Positions 1-9,701 are shown, numbered from the stretch's first letter. The stretch: 64,000 bases of DNA from Rhizobiaceae bacterium (GCA_017643025.1 JAEPOG010000004.1:310001-374000); one strand, 5' to 3'. Program-made: numbers and translations. Notes: generated from the sequence alone by a model not told the origin.

Positions 1-1278
1 GGTCCGGCTCACGCGGCCATCGTCGGATCGGCCATGTTTGGCACGATGTCGGGCGCCGCGGTTGCCAATGTCGTCTCGACCGGCGTGTTCACGATTCCCA
101 TCATCAAGAAAGTCGGCTTTACGCCCCGCTTCGCCGGCGGCATCGAGGCCGCCGCGTCCACAGGCGGCCAGATCATGCCTCCGGTCATGGGCGCGGTCGC
201 CTTCCTCATGGCCGACGTGACCGGCATACCCTACCTCAACATCATCGTCGCCGCCTTCATCCCCGCTTTGATGTATTACGGTTCGCTGTTCGCCTTCGTT
301 CATGTCGAGGCGCGCCGCAACGGCATTGGCGCCCTGCCCAAGGAGCAGCGCATTCGCCTGACCCGCGACGATCTGGTGAAGAGCATCGCGTTCTGGGTGC
401 CTCTCGGCGTCATCGTCAGCGTGCTGCTGACCGGACGGACCGCGCAGAACGCAGGCGCTTATGCCGCCGCCACCGCTTTTGTCGCTTGCCTGATCCTGTT
501 CCCGAAGTTCCGCCACCCGGCCCGGTGGCTCGAGGCGCTGATCGACGCAGGTCGCGCTTCGGCGGTCCTCATGATCGTTGTCGCGGCCATCGGCTTCGTC
601 ATCGGCGTCGTCAACATGACCGGCATCGGACTGGCGTTCGCCGAAGGCGTGCTCGCCTACGCCAACAGCAGCCTGGCGCTTGCACTCGTGATGGTGATGC
701 TGGCCAGTCTGGTGCTCGGCATGGGCGTGCCGACGGGAGCGGCATATCTCATCATTGCGATCGTGCTCGGACCAGCGATCAGCAGGCTGGGAGTACCCGT
801 CGTAGCCGCCCACCTGTTCATGCTCTATTTCGCGGTGCTGAGCTCGGTCACGCCGCCGGTGGCACTGTCGGCGTTCGCGGCCGCACCGATTGCCGGCGCA
901 AAGCCGATGGAAACCGGTTGGGCCGCGATGCGGCTCGCCGCACCCGGCTTCATAATCCCGTTCCTTTTCGTCTTCCACCCCGACCTGCTGCTGATCGTCG
1001 AAGGGGCGACGCTCGGCGGCGCGCTCTGGGCCTGTGCCGCATTCGCGGTGTCGACATGGGGGCTGGTAACCGGCCTCGGAGGGTGGGAAGGCGAGCGGCT
1101 TCCGCTCTGGCAGCGTGCGATCAGGCTTGTCGCCGGCGTTGGGGCGCTCGCGACCATCCCGGGGATCGCAGTGGCGGCAACGCTTGTTCTTTGCGGGCTT
1201 TCCTTACAACGGCGGTTAATGTCCCGGTCCGCCGCGGCACTCCAACAGCAACGGGACGCAACCGGGAGGAGCACATGA
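1..1278 (+). CDS. TRAP transporter fused 4TM/12TM permease (TAXI type), 5'-truncated
   Basis: The reading frame is open from the first base, so the N-terminus lies outside the window; 425 residues are visible. It is the large membrane subunit of a tripartite ATP-independent periplasmic transporter, which imports organic acids using an ion gradient. The visible part is a chain of hydrophobic helices carrying the DctM-like motifs GSAMFGTMSGAAVANV near the start and GMGVPTGAAYLI in the middle. The stop codon overlaps the start of the next gene, a TAXI-family binding protein, by 4 nt (ATGA), so the two are translationally coupled. TAXI systems normally use a fused DctQM permease, and the extra C-terminal helices fit that. 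The substrate cannot be told from sequence. Confidence 0.9.
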   Translation, partial: GPAHAAIVGSAMFGTMSGAAVANVVSTGVFTIPIIKKVGFTPRFAGGIEAAASTGGQIMPPVMGAVAFLMADVTGIPYLNIIVAAFIPALMYYGSLFAFVHVEARRNGIGALPKEQRIRLTRDDLVKSIAFWVPLGVIVSVLLTGRTAQNAGAYAAATAFVACLILFPKFRHPARWLEALIDAGRASAVLMIVVAAIGFVIGVVNMTGIGLAFAEGVLAYANSSLALALVMVMLASLVLGMGVPTGAAYLIIAIVLGPAISRLGVPVVAAHLFMLYFAVLSSVTPPVALSAFAAAPIAGAKPMETGWAAMRLAAPGFIIPFLFVFHPDLLLIVEGATLGGALWACAAFAVSTWGLVTGLGGWEGERLPLWQRAIRLVAGVGALATIPGIAVAATLVLCGLSLQRRLMSRSAAALQQQRDATGRST

Positions 1279-2288
1279 AGACTCTGCTCAAGACCTTCGC
1301 CGCTGGCGCGTTTGCATTGGGACTCACCGGCAGCGCTCTGTCGGCCGACAACGAACTCAAGATGGCGACCATCGCACCGGGCTCGTCAGCCTATCTGACG
1401 ATGACAACCATGGCGACGCTGGTCAATCAGTCGCTTGACGACGTCAATATCTCGGTCGATGCGACCGGCGCCGCGACCAAACACATGATCGAAGTGGCCG
1501 AAGGCAAGCTCGACTTCGCCATGACCGCGCCGACGATCTACAAGTTCATGAAAGAAGGCACGGTCATGTACTCGCAGCTCGAGAATTCCGCCGAGCTTGC
1601 CGAAAACCTGCGCCTCGTCCTGTGGTTCCCGCTGGGCCAGTATCACATCACAACATACGCCGACGATGGCATGATGACGCCGGCGGACATCAAGGGCAAA
1701 CGCGTCTTCCTTGGACCGCCCGGAGGCGGCGCTTGGGCCGCGGCGCGTGACTGGGTGAAGATCCTCACCGGTTTCGAACCCGACACCGACTACGAGAACG
1801 TAAAGGCCAGCTGGTCGTCGGCCCTTCAGGGCTTCCAGGATCGCCAGTTCGACGTCTATGTGACGACCGGCATCGCCCCGTTCCCGCAGATCGAACAGCT
1901 TTCGCTGACCTCCGATCTCCGCCTTCTCGGCCTTACCAAGGAGGAGTTCGAGGCGAACGAGGAAGCACAGGAATATACGCGTATCCGCGGCGAGGAAATC
2001 GGTATCATTCCGGCCGGCGTCTACGGCAGCGGCGTGGTCAATACCGAGGACGTCTACACGCTTGCGGCCGCGGTGGGCGTGACGGCCCGCGCCGACCTCG
2101 ACGACGATCTGGTGTACCGTATCACCAAGGCTTACTGGGAAGCCAAGGAAACCGCCGCCGCCAACAACCCGTGGCTGAGGGACATCACCCTCGAATACGC
2201 GCTTCAGGACGGCGGCATGTCCCTGCATCCCGGTGCCCTTCGCTACTATGAGGAGATCGGCGTGGATATTCCGGAAGGATCACGCTAA
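1275..2288 (+). CDS. TAXI-family TRAP transporter solute-binding protein
   Basis: Periplasmic substrate-binding subunit, 337 residues, for the fused permease just upstream. The first 23 or so residues form a Sec signal peptide ending near GSALSA. The mature start contains the family-typical stretch IAPGSSAYLTMTTMATLVNQ, and GPPGGGAW lies in the middle. The ATG at 1275 is preceded by a strong ribosome-binding site (GGGAGG) and overlaps the permease stop. A longer in-frame extension to the left reads the permease gene in the wrong frame and is not real. A perfect 13-bp terminator hairpin follows 17 bp after the stop. Known family ligands include glutamate and other carboxylates; none can be assigned here. 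Confidence 0.9.
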   Translation: MKTLLKTFAAGAFALGLTGSALSADNELKMATIAPGSSAYLTMTTMATLVNQSLDDVNISVDATGAATKHMIEVAEGKLDFAMTAPTIYKFMKEGTVMYSQLENSAELAENLRLVLWFPLGQYHITTYADDGMMTPADIKGKRVFLGPPGGGAWAAARDWVKILTGFEPDTDYENVKASWSSALQGFQDRQFDVYVTTGIAPFPQIEQLSLTSDLRLLGLTKEEFEANEEAQEYTRIRGEEIGIIPAGVYGSGVVNTEDVYTLAAAVGVTARADLDDDLVYRITKAYWEAKETAAANNPWLRDITLEYALQDGGMSLHPGALRYYEEIGVDIPEGSR

Positions 2289-2305
2289 CACCTTGAACGC
2301 AAAGG

Positions 2306-2335
2306 GGCCGCTCCCGCCACGCGGCGGGAGCGGCC
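2306..2335 (+). terminator. Intrinsic terminator-like hairpin after TAXI operon
   Basis: Perfect 13-bp inverted repeat (GGCCGCTCCCGCC / GGCGGGAGCGGCC) with a 4-nt loop ACGC. It starts 17 bp after the binding-protein stop and is followed by TTCGTGCTT rather than a clean T-run. It probably ends the TAXI transporter transcript before the sulfatase gene. Confidence 0.75.
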
Positions 2336-2389
2336 TTCGTGCTTCGCCTTGCCGGCCAAACGGCAAGGCATCAGGCGAACCGGCAGCGC

Positions 2390-4084
2390 ATGGCATCTGA
2401 AATTCGCAACATACTCTTCATCATGTTCGACCAGCTCCGGTTCGACTATCTGAGCTGCGCCGGGCACGCGCATCTGGAAACGCCTCACATGGATGCGCTG
2501 GCAGCGCGCGGCGTGCGCTTTTCCCGCGCCTATGTGCAGTCGACGATCTGCGGCGCTTCGCGGATGAGTTTCTACACCGGCCGCTATGTCGCCAGCCACG
2601 GCGCGGCATGGAACAACTTCCCGCTCAAGGTCGGCGAGATGACGTTGGGCGACCATTTGCGCAAGCGCGGCATGCGCAGCTGGCTGATCGGCAAGACGCA
2701 TATGAAGGCCGACGACGAGGGCATGGACCGGCTCGGCATCAGCCGCGATTCCATCATCGGCGCACGCGTTTCCGAATGCGGGTTCGACGTGCATACGCGC
2801 GACGACGGCTTGTGGGCGCAGGGCGAGGAAGGCTTCTACGACACGCGCCGCTCGCCATACAACGAGTACCTCAACGCGAAGGGATACGACGCCGAAAACC
2901 CCTGGGCGAACAACGCCAATGCAGGCATCGACGGCGAAGGCAACATCGCCTCCGGCTGGCTGATGAAGAACGCCGGGCTGGCCGCCAACGTAGCGGAGGA
3001 AGACAGCGAAACCCCCTGGCTCACCTCCCGCGCCATCGACTTCCTCGACAGCCCGGAAGCGCAGGAGCCGTGGCTCTGCCACCTCTCCTACATCAAGCCG
3101 CACTGGCCCTACATCGTGCCGGCGCCCTACAACGACATGTATGGTCGCCAGCACATCCAGCGCGCAATCCGCGACGAGCGCGAACGCCGCGATCCGCATC
3201 CCGTCTATGCTGAGTTCATGGAAGGCAAGGTCGGCAGTTCGTTCGCGCGGGACGAGGTACGCGACGCGGTCATCCCGGCCTATATGGGGCTGGTCAAACA
3301 GTGCGACGACCAGATGGGGCGTCTCTTTGCCCACCTGGAGAAGATCGGCCGAATGGCCGACACCATGATCGTCCTCACCTCCGATCATGGCGACTATCTC
3401 GGCGACCACTGGCTGGGCGAGAAGGAGCTGTTCCACGACCCGTCGGTCCGCATCCCGCTAATCGTCTACGACCCGCGCAAGGAGGCCGACGCCGCGCGCG
3501 GCACGGTCTGCGACGCGCTGGTGGAATCGATCGATCTCGCGCCGACATTCATGGAGGCAATCGGCGCGACGATACCGAACCACATTCTCGAAGGCCGGTC
3601 GCTGACGCCGCTGCTCAAAGGCGACACGCCCGAAGACTGGCGCGACTTCGCCATCAGCGAATACGACTATTCGGCCACGCCCATCGCCGACCGGCTTGGA
3701 CTGGCGCCCAAGGATGCGCGCATGTTCATGGTCGTCACCGAACGCTGGAAGATGATCCATTCCGAGGGCGGCTTCCGGCCCATGCTGTTCGACCTCGACG
3801 CCGACCCGCAGGAGTTTGACGATCTGGGCGACAGCCCCGAGCACCGGGACATCATCGAAAAAATGTACGATTATCTTTTCGCCTGGGCGCGCCGGTCGTC
3901 TCAGCGCACGACCGTGTCCGACGACCTTGTCCGGTCGATGCGCAAGAACGGGTCGCAGCACAAGGGTATCCTGCTCGGCGTCTACGACGAGGACGACATC
4001 GAGCCGAACCTGCTGACGAAATATCGCGGCAAGGCGAGCACCCCGCCCGACCGGGCGCAAAAGCGCCGCGCCGGGCAAAACTAG
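2390..4084 (+). CDS. Sulfatase-family hydrolase (alkaline phosphatase superfamily)
   Basis: A 564-residue hydrolase of the sulfatase/phosphonate monoester hydrolase group. Visible catalytic features are the N-terminal metal-binding stretch NILFIMFDQLR (Asp14), the sulfatase signature C-G-A-S-R at residues 54-58 and the C-terminal metal motif TSDHGDYLGDHW. Cys54 would be converted to formylglycine by a maturase not encoded here. I chose the ATG at 2390 because it sits directly before the conserved first strand; an in-frame start at 2339 would overlap the upstream terminator tail. There is no signal peptide, so it is probably cytoplasmic. The stop abuts the convergent modE-like gene. The substrate (sulfate ester or phosphonate/phosphate diester) is undetermined. 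Confidence 0.85.
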   Translation: MASEIRNILFIMFDQLRFDYLSCAGHAHLETPHMDALAARGVRFSRAYVQSTICGASRMSFYTGRYVASHGAAWNNFPLKVGEMTLGDHLRKRGMRSWLIGKTHMKADDEGMDRLGISRDSIIGARVSECGFDVHTRDDGLWAQGEEGFYDTRRSPYNEYLNAKGYDAENPWANNANAGIDGEGNIASGWLMKNAGLAANVAEEDSETPWLTSRAIDFLDSPEAQEPWLCHLSYIKPHWPYIVPAPYNDMYGRQHIQRAIRDERERRDPHPVYAEFMEGKVGSSFARDEVRDAVIPAYMGLVKQCDDQMGRLFAHLEKIGRMADTMIVLTSDHGDYLGDHWLGEKELFHDPSVRIPLIVYDPRKEADAARGTVCDALVESIDLAPTFMEAIGATIPNHILEGRSLTPLLKGDTPEDWRDFAISEYDYSATPIADRLGLAPKDARMFMVVTERWKMIHSEGGFRPMLFDLDADPQEFDDLGDSPEHRDIIEKMYDYLFAWARRSSQRTTVSDDLVRSMRKNGSQHKGILLGVYDEDDIEPNLLTKYRGKASTPPDRAQKRRAGQN

Positions 4085-4426
4085 TCAGGCGGCGTCGATG
4101 TCGGCCTGAAGCGCGGTCATGTGCTGCTCGGCCGCCGCGAGCGCCGCCTTTTCGATCGCCCTGAACCTGCTGACCACGGCCAGGCCGACCGGCGTGAGAC
4201 TGGCCCCGCCGCCGCGCTTGCCGCCGGTCTGTGCGTCGACGACCGGCTTGCCGAACAGGCGGTTCATCTCGTCGACGAGATCCCAGGCGTGCTTGTAGGA
4301 CATGTCCATCTCGCGCGCTCCGGCGGATATGGAACCGAACGCGGCGATGTTCTCGAGCAGCTCGATCTTGCCGGGACCGATCCGGCCCTCCGGGTCGAGG
4401 TTGATGCGAAGGCTGAGCGATGGCAT
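4085..4426 (-). CDS. ModE-like molybdate regulator, DNA-binding domain only
   Basis: A 113-residue winged-helix protein of the ModE N-terminal (LysR-like HTH) family, seen in GPGKIELLENIAAFGSISAGARE followed by MSYKHAWDLVDEMN and the conserved KRGGGASLT turn. Full-length ModE is about 260 residues with a C-terminal molybdate-binding Mop/TOBE pair. This protein ends right after the HTH domain, so molybdate sensing must be indirect or absent. It is the last gene of the modABC operon. The ATG at 4426 is chosen because the family domain begins there; an ATG at 4480 and a TTG at 4495 are in-frame alternatives. A ModE-type palindrome lies immediately upstream. Confidence 0.85.
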   Translation of the reverse strand: MPSLSLRINLDPEGRIGPGKIELLENIAAFGSISAGAREMDMSYKHAWDLVDEMNRLFGKPVVDAQTGGKRGGGASLTPVGLAVVSRFRAIEKAALAAAEQHMTALQADIDAA

Positions 4427-4453
4427 CGCGGGCCGCCCTTCTGTATGACCGTT

Positions 4454-4477
4454 CGTTATGGCCAGAACTTTATAACC
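4454..4477. promoter_or_regulatory. Candidate ModE operator before modE-like gene
   Basis: CGTTAT-N12-ATAACC, one mismatch from a perfect inverted repeat. The 24-bp geometry equals that of the palindrome before modA in this window and of E. coli ModE sites as I remember them. It lies between the modC stop and the modE-like start, which suggests an internal autoregulated promoter. Confidence 0.5.
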
Positions 4478-4498
4478 CATAAGGCGCCACAGCAATGT

Positions 4499-5599
4499 TC
4501 AGCGCGAAGCGAGCGCGGCGCCCTTGACCTGCGCGTAGACGCGTTGGCCCTCGGCCAGCCCGAGCAAGTCCCACGACCGCCGGGTGACACGCGCAAGCAG
4601 CGATGCGCCTTTGCCGTCGTCACCCAGGCCGAGCACGAGGACCATCTCGCGTTTGTTTATGGCACGCGAAGAAACGATTTGGGCCGGCATGACGTTGAGG
4701 ATCGAGGTGGCACACGGCTCTTCTCTTGTGATGCTTACATCGCCCGCGCCGACGCGAAGCCGCAACCGTGCCTCCGGTTCATGGCCGGGTGGCGCGGGCA
4801 GCAGGAAGCGCCCGCCTTCCACGTCAAGCTCAAGCAGGCCGTAGCGATCGTCATAGCCGGCGACCCGCGCCTCAATGCTGACTGCCGCATCGCGCTGACG
4901 GCTGAGCGGCAAGTCGATATTGGTCTGGATGTCCGCCAATGGACCGGCGGCAACCACCTCGCCGGCCTGCATCAGCACGACATGATCGGCGAGGCGCTCG
5001 ACCTCGCTCAAGTCGTGCGTCACGTAGATCAAGGGTATCGCCAGCGTCTCGTGCAGGCGCTCCAGGAAAGGTAAGATTTCGTCGCGCGTCTCGCGGTCGA
5101 GTGCCGACAGTGGTTCATCCATCAGGAGCAAACGGGGCTGAGAAAGAAGCGCTCTGCCGACTGCGACCCGCTGGCGTTCGCCGCCGGACAGATGCTGCGG
5201 CGCGCGGACTAGTAGCGGCGCGAGACCGAGCAGTTCGATCACCTCGTCAAAGCTCACAACGCCGGGTGCCTCCTCGGGAACCCTACCGCGCGATGCGTAG
5301 AGAAGATTTCGCCGCACCGACATGTGCGGAAACAGGCTCGCCTCCTGGAACACGTAACCGACGGCGCGGCGGTGCGGCGGTAGGAACGTTCGTTCGTCCT
5401 GCCATGTCTCGGAACCAACTCGGCAAATGCCATCGAGTCTTTGGAGGCCGGCAATCGAGCGCAGGATGGTCGTCTTTCCGCAACCTGAAGGTCCGAACAG
5501 AGCCGTGATGCCGCGCCCCGGGGCGGAGAACTGCGCACCAAGTGCGAAGCCGCCGAGTTGCCCGGAAAGCGCTACCTCGATGTCGCCCGAAATTGTCAT
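4499..5599 (-). CDS. modC: Molybdate ABC transporter ATP-binding protein ModC
   Basis: A 366-residue ATPase that energises molybdate import. Walker A is GPSGCGKTT (about residues 36-44), the signature is [16 protein letters not shown] (about 137-152) and Walker B is LLLMDEP (about 157-163). The C-terminal third (from about residue 240) is a TOBE/Mop-type region, the usual ModC architecture. The ATG overlaps the modB stop by 4 nt. The operon order modA-modB-modC-modE supports the assignment over other CysA/PotA-like ATPases. Confidence 0.93.
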   Translation of the reverse strand: MTISGDIEVALSGQLGGFALGAQFSAPGRGITALFGPSGCGKTTILRSIAGLQRLDGICRVGSETWQDERTFLPPHRRAVGYVFQEASLFPHMSVRRNLLYASRGRVPEEAPGVVSFDEVIELLGLAPLLVRAPQHLSGGERQRVAVGRALLSQPRLLLMDEPLSALDRETRDEILPFLERLHETLAIPLIYVTHDLSEVERLADHVVLMQAGEVVAAGPLADIQTNIDLPLSRQRDAAVSIEARVAGYDDRYGLLELDVEGGRFLLPAPPGHEPEARLRLRVGAGDVSITREEPCATSILNVMPAQIVSSRAINKREMVLVLGLGDDGKGASLLARVTRRSWDLLGLAEGQRVYAQVKGAALASR

Positions 5600-6282
5600 T
5601 CGCCAGCACGCCGCATGCGTTTTTCGATCAGCATCATGGCGAGGATCACGACGAAGGCGAAGACCACCATGCCGCCGGCGAGCAGGTTCGCCTCGCGCCA
5701 GCGCAGCGTCTCGACGAAATCGTAGATCGCGACCGACAGCACCTTTGTTTCGCCGGGAATGTTGCCGCCGATCATCAGCACCACGCCGAACTCACCCATT
5801 GTATGGGCGAAGCCAAGCACCGCCCCGGTCAGGAAACCCGGGCGCGCCAGTGGCACGGCGACTGTCCAGAAGGCGCGCATCGGCGAGGCCCGCAGCGTGG
5901 CTGCGACTTCGAGCGGTCGCTCGCCGACGGCATCGAAGGCGTTGCGGATCGGCTGCACGACAAACGGCAGCGAGTAGATGACGGACCCGATGACAAGCCC
6001 CTCGAAGGTGAATGCCAGGGTCCGCGCGCCCCAGAGACCGGCGAGCGCGCCGCCTGGTCCATCGGGGCCAAGCGCGACCAGCAGGTAGAAACCGAGCACC
6101 GTGGGCGGCAGCACCAGTGGCAAGGCAACAACGGCCGCCACTGCCTCCTTCCATCGCGCCTGCGAGCGCGCCAGCCACCAGGCGACGGGCGTTCCGACCA
6201 CGAGCAGGATCGCGGTTGTAAGAGCAGCGAGCTGCACAGTCAGGCTGACCGCAGTCCAGATCTCGGGCGAAAGGTTCGGCAT
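5596..6282 (-). CDS. modB: Molybdate ABC transporter permease ModB
   Basis: A 228-residue inner-membrane permease. Several hydrophobic helices are evident, and the EAA-type cytoplasmic loop reads [25 protein letters not shown], which contacts ModC. Motifs such as [22 protein letters not shown] are typical of ModB. It starts one base after the modA stop and overlaps modC by 4 nt, so the three genes are translationally coupled. Length matches the family norm. Confidence 0.93.
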   Translation of the reverse strand: MPNLSPEIWTAVSLTVQLAALTTAILLVVGTPVAWWLARSQARWKEAVAAVVALPLVLPPTVLGFYLLVALGPDGPGGALAGLWGARTLAFTFEGLVIGSVIYSLPFVVQPIRNAFDAVGERPLEVAATLRASPMRAFWTVAVPLARPGFLTGAVLGFAHTMGEFGVVLMIGGNIPGETKVLSVAIYDFVETLRWREANLLAGGMVVFAFVVILAMMLIEKRMRRAGE

Positions 6283-6283
6283 T

Positions 6284-7048
6284 TCAGCGATCGCCCTCCA
6301 CGCCGTAGCCGTAGTGCTGGATTACAGCGACAGCATCTGGGCTCGTGAGAAACTCGAGAAATGCTCTGGCCGCTGCGCTGTTTTCGCCCACCTTCAACAG
6401 GACGGCGTCCTGCCTGATCGGCGCATGGAGTTCCGCAGGCACGACCCACCGCGAGCCGGCGGCGTGGCCAACAATCTGGGACAACGAGACGAAGCCGATC
6501 TCGGCATTGCCTGTCTCCACGAACTGGTAGGTCTGGGCAATGTTGTTGCCCCGCACGATCTTCGCCGAAAGCGCTTCGTAAGCGCCAAGCCCGCGCATCA
6601 CTTCCACGGCCGCGGTGCCATAGGGCGCGGTATCGGGATTGGCGATTGCGATCTTGTCGAATTCGCCGACCAGCAGTGTCTCCGGACCGATCACAAGACC
6701 AGCGTCGGCGCTCCACAGCGCCAGCCGGCCGACGGCATATGTGAAGGTGGTACCCTCGACGCCGTAGCCTTCGTTGATTGCCAAAGCAGGCCGCTCCGCG
6801 TCGGCGGCCAGGAAAACCTCAAACGGCGCACCCTGACTGACCTGCGCAAAAAGCTGGCCGGTCGAGCCAAAACTGAGAACAGCGACATGCCCGGTTTTCT
6901 CCTCGAACCGGCCGGCGATCTCGATGGCTGCATGCGTGAAATTCGCGGCGACCGCGACATGGGTGCTTCCAGCATTCGCCACCGCGGGCAGCAGTGCCAC
7001 TATCCCCGCCGATATCCATGATGCGACAAATGATAAGTGCCGAAACAC
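6284..7048 (-). CDS. modA: Molybdate-binding periplasmic protein ModA
   Basis: A 254-residue binding protein with a Sec signal peptide ending near AVANA. The mature protein opens with VAVAANFT and continues to [26 protein letters not shown], the classic ModA oxyanion-binding region. It is the first gene of the leftward operon. The ATG at 7048 places the signal peptide correctly, and the ModE-type palindrome sits about 40-60 bp upstream. Tungstate may also be a ligand, as for other ModA proteins. Confidence 0.93.
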   Translation of the reverse strand: MFRHLSFVASWISAGIVALLPAVANAGSTHVAVAANFTHAAIEIAGRFEEKTGHVAVLSFGSTGQLFAQVSQGAPFEVFLAADAERPALAINEGYGVEGTTFTYAVGRLALWSADAGLVIGPETLLVGEFDKIAIANPDTAPYGTAAVEVMRGLGAYEALSAKIVRGNNIAQTYQFVETGNAEIGFVSLSQIVGHAAGSRWVVPAELHAPIRQDAVLLKVGENSAAARAFLEFLTSPDAVAVIQHYGYGVEGDR

Positions 7049-7085
7049 AAAGCTGCTCCCGCGCGGCCGAATGCCGACCGCGAAC

Positions 7086-7109
7086 CGCTATATATGGTGA
7101 AATATAGCA
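7086..7109. promoter_or_regulatory. ModE-type operator in modA promoter
   Basis: CGCTAT-N12-ATAGCA; the wider core GCTATAT...ATATAGC is an inverted repeat. Spacing and sequence resemble the known ModE consensus (CGCTATAT...ATATAACG type, from memory). It lies 38 bp upstream of modA in the only sizeable gap before the operon, so molybdate-dependent repression is likely. Confidence 0.65.
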
Positions 7110-7148
7110 CCCAGGACGTTAGGAAGGTCAATGGACCCTGTCGGCAGT

Positions 7149-8093
7149 CTAGCCCCAGACGATGCGCGGGAAGTAGAAGGCAACGACCCAGTTCGGCGCG
7201 TCGACGATCTCGCTGACCCGCAGATCGCCACACACCGAACAAAGCATGTAGGCGTCTTCGGGCGCCATGCCGCGCTGTGCCGAGATCAGGTCGACCATGG
7301 CCGACACGGCGTCGCGGGCCGCAGCCATCAGGTCCGGTCCGACGCCAGTCGTGACGTCGTAGCCCGCGCCGTCGAGATGCCGAGTCACAGGGCCAGGCGT
7401 CTCGAAGCGTGGGGCCGGCGGCGCCTCGCCCCTGATGACGTCGAAGGTCAGCGACACGTTCATCGCGCTTTCGATGGCCGTGCCGCAGACCTCGCCGTCG
7501 CCTTGCGCGGCGTGCGTGTCGCCGACCGAAAAAAGCGCGCCCTCGACCTCGACGGGAAGGTAGAGAACCGTCCCCGTGCCGAGGTCGCGGCAGTCCATGT
7601 TGCCGCCGACACGCCTCGGCGGGATGACCGAGTGGCGGCCCGGTTCAGCGAGCGCCACGCCCATCGTGCCGGCGAACGGCTTGAGGGGCACACGAGCATG
7701 CTCGCTGAAGGCGGCGGGAACGCCTGCAGACCGGTCGTAATCCCACAGCTTGAGCCGCGCCTCGGTGAACTGATCGGCGAGCAGCCCGAAGCCCGGAATG
7801 ATCGCCGTCCATCCGAAGCCCGATGGTTCGAATTCCCCGATCGTGATCTTGAGGCAGTCGCCCGGCTTTGCACTGTCGATGAAGATCGGGCCGGTGACCG
7901 GATTGACGCTGTCAGGATCCATGCGCGCTATGTCGGCTGAAGTGGAACCCGGCGCGAAATGTCCGTTCGCCGCGTCGAGGCACTCGAACCGCACGGTGTC
8001 GCCCGGCGCAACCGTGCTGACCGGCGCAAGACTGCTGTCCCAGCCGCAATGGTGATGCGCGCTGTGGATCGTCCTGATCGGCGCGCCACTCAT
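7149..8093 (-). CDS. Acetamidase/formamidase family protein
   Basis: A 314-residue FmdA/AmdA-family amidase, which hydrolyses short amides to carboxylate and ammonia. Visible motifs include GPIFIDSAKPGD, PPRRVGGNMDCRDL, SVGDTHAAQGDGEVCGTAIE and the near-C-terminal CSVCGDLRVSEIVD. Length fits the bacterial family. It is the last gene of the operon that encodes a peptide-type ABC transporter and a GntR regulator, and its start overlaps the regulator's stop by 4 nt. The context suggests it processes an imported amide or ureide; the actual substrate could be larger than formamide. Confidence 0.9.
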   Translation of the reverse strand: MSGAPIRTIHSAHHHCGWDSSLAPVSTVAPGDTVRFECLDAANGHFAPGSTSADIARMDPDSVNPVTGPIFIDSAKPGDCLKITIGEFEPSGFGWTAIIPGFGLLADQFTEARLKLWDYDRSAGVPAAFSEHARVPLKPFAGTMGVALAEPGRHSVIPPRRVGGNMDCRDLGTGTVLYLPVEVEGALFSVGDTHAAQGDGEVCGTAIESAMNVSLTFDVIRGEAPPAPRFETPGPVTRHLDGAGYDVTTGVGPDLMAAARDAVSAMVDLISAQRGMAPEDAYMLCSVCGDLRVSEIVDAPNWVVAFYFPRIVWG

Positions 8094-8884
8094 GGCTTGT
8101 CGGATTTGGGACGCGCCCGCCGGCGAATTTCGGCACGAGCCAGCATGTAGGTTTCGGCGGCAATCATGTGATCGCGCATCAGCGCGGCGGCACGCTCGGC
8201 GTCGCCTGCTTTCATGGCCCGCAGCAGCGCCACCTGATAGTGAAGACCCGTCTCGCGCAGCTCCGGATTGTGCTGCCGGTAGATGTCACGGCAAACGGCG
8301 AGATCGCGCAGCAGGCTGACGAGGAACCGGCACAGAAAACCGAGCAGTCTGTTTTCGCACAGCTTTGCTAGTTCCTCATGGAAGTCGAGTTCGGAAAGCC
8401 GCTGCTGGTATTCTTCCTCCGCCGTCACTGGCTCGTCCTCGTAGAGGCGGACGGTGGCCTGCAGCGACGCGAATGCCTCCGGCGACAGCCGGCCGGCAAG
8501 GCTCGCTGCCAGACGCGGTTCAAGTTCCTTGCGGATGGCATAGATATCCGCGATCGAGGGCTGCTCGTGCAGGAACAGATTGTCGAGCAGTGATATCGCA
8601 TATTCGGCTTCTACCGACGACACGAAGACGCCGCCGCCTGGCCCTGTCTTGCTGACGGTCAGCCCCTGCGATTCCAGTATCTTCAGCGCCTCGCGCAGCG
8701 TGCCTCGGGACACGTGCCAGGTTTCCGGATCGATCCACCCCGGCGGAACGCGGTCGCCAGGCATCAGCCCGTTGTCGATGATGAGCTCGCGTATCTGCTC
8801 GGCGACCGTATCCGGCCGCTTGCGCCGGCGCACCGCAGCCGATGCCTGCGCGGGAACATTGCCGATCTTCTGCACCTCCCCCAT
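8090..8884 (-). CDS. GntR/FadR-family transcriptional regulator
   Basis: A 264-residue regulator with an N-terminal winged helix (about residues 25-95, including VSRGTLREALKILESQGLTVSKTGPGGGVFV) and a C-terminal all-helical FCD ligand domain with the usual Asp/His positions (LDFHEELAKLCEN...). It lies inside the amide/peptide operon, 13 bp after the ATPase and overlapping the amidase by 4 nt. It is likely the local regulator of that operon and perhaps of the divergent hydrolase at 14229. The effector is unknown. Confidence 0.88.
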   Translation of the reverse strand: MGEVQKIGNVPAQASAAVRRRKRPDTVAEQIRELIIDNGLMPGDRVPPGWIDPETWHVSRGTLREALKILESQGLTVSKTGPGGGVFVSSVEAEYAISLLDNLFLHEQPSIADIYAIRKELEPRLAASLAGRLSPEAFASLQATVRLYEDEPVTAEEEYQQRLSELDFHEELAKLCENRLLGFLCRFLVSLLRDLAVCRDIYRQHNPELRETGLHYQVALLRAMKAGDAERAAALMRDHMIAAETYMLARAEIRRRARPKSDKP

Positions 8885-8897
8885 CGCGGACCCGGTG

Positions 8898-9701
8898 TCA
8901 GTTGGCGCCCGTCTCCAGGCGCGGCGCGCTGGAAATCAGCCTCTCCGTGTATTCATGTTGCGGGGACCTGAAAAGCTGTTCCGAGGAGCCGACCTCGACG
9001 ACCTCGCCGAAAAACATGACTGCGACGCGGTCCGAAATGCTCTCGACGACCGCGAGGTCATGGCTGATGAACAGGTAGGAGAGATCGAACTCCTTGCGCA
9101 GGTCCTCCAGCAAAAGCAGCACCTGGGCCTGCACCGAAACGTCGAGTGCCGACACCGGTTCGTCGAGCACCATGATCTGCGGTTCCGCCGCGAGCGCGCG
9201 CGCAATGGCGATGCGCTGTGACTGGCCGCCCGAGAACTCGTGGGGATAACGCTCCAGCGAATCCGCCGGCATGTGCACCGCGTCCATGAGCTCCTTCATC
9301 CGCGCCTTACGCTTCGCCCGGTCGTAGCCTTTCAGCAGCCTGAGCGGCGTCTCAAGAATGGAGCCGATTGTCTTGCGCGGATTGAGCGAGGAGACCGGGT
9401 CCTGGAACACGTACTGGATCATTTGCCCGAATGCCCTCGGCCCCTCGGCGTTGAGCACGGCGGCATCCTTGCCGGCGATCTGCATCTCGCCGGAAGTCGG
9501 CGTTTCCAGCCCGACCACCATGCGCGCCAGCGTCGACTTGCCCGAGCCGCTTTCGCCGACGATGGCCAGCGTCTCGCCCTGCTTCAGGGCAAGCGTCACG
9601 TCCTTGACGGCTTTCACTTCATGGCTTCGCCCGCCAAACAGCGAACGCTGCCCGCCAAACGTCTTGGTGAGATTGGTCACGCTGATGGCGTCAGCCGTCA
9701 T
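8898..9701 (-). CDS. Peptide/amide ABC transporter ATP-binding protein (DppF-like)
   Basis: A 267-residue ATPase with Walker [10 protein letters not shown], signature FSGGQSQRIAIARAL and Walker B IMVLDEP. The C-terminal oligopeptide-transporter extension ends in SPQHEYTERLISSAPRL. It is the second ATPase of the Dpp/Opp-type system and overlaps the upstream fused permease-ATPase gene by 4 nt. It probably pairs with the ATPase half of that fusion protein. Confidence 0.92.
   Translation of the reverse strand: MTADAISVTNLTKTFGGQRSLFGGRSHEVKAVKDVTLALKQGETLAIVGESGSGKSTLARMVVGLETPTSGEMQIAGKDAAVLNAEGPRAFGQMIQYVFQDPVSSLNPRKTIGSILETPLRLLKGYDRAKRKARMKELMDAVHMPADSLERYPHEFSGGQSQRIAIARALAAEPQIMVLDEPVSALDVSVQAQVLLLLEDLRKEFDLSYLFISHDLAVVESISDRVAVMFFGEVVEVGSSEQLFRSPQHEYTERLISSAPRLETGAN

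Noticed and set aside
486..1274. N-terminal extension of the TAXI binding-protein frame
   Set aside because: It reads the permease gene in another frame with Arg-rich low-quality sequence; the signal peptide and ribosome site place the start at 1275.
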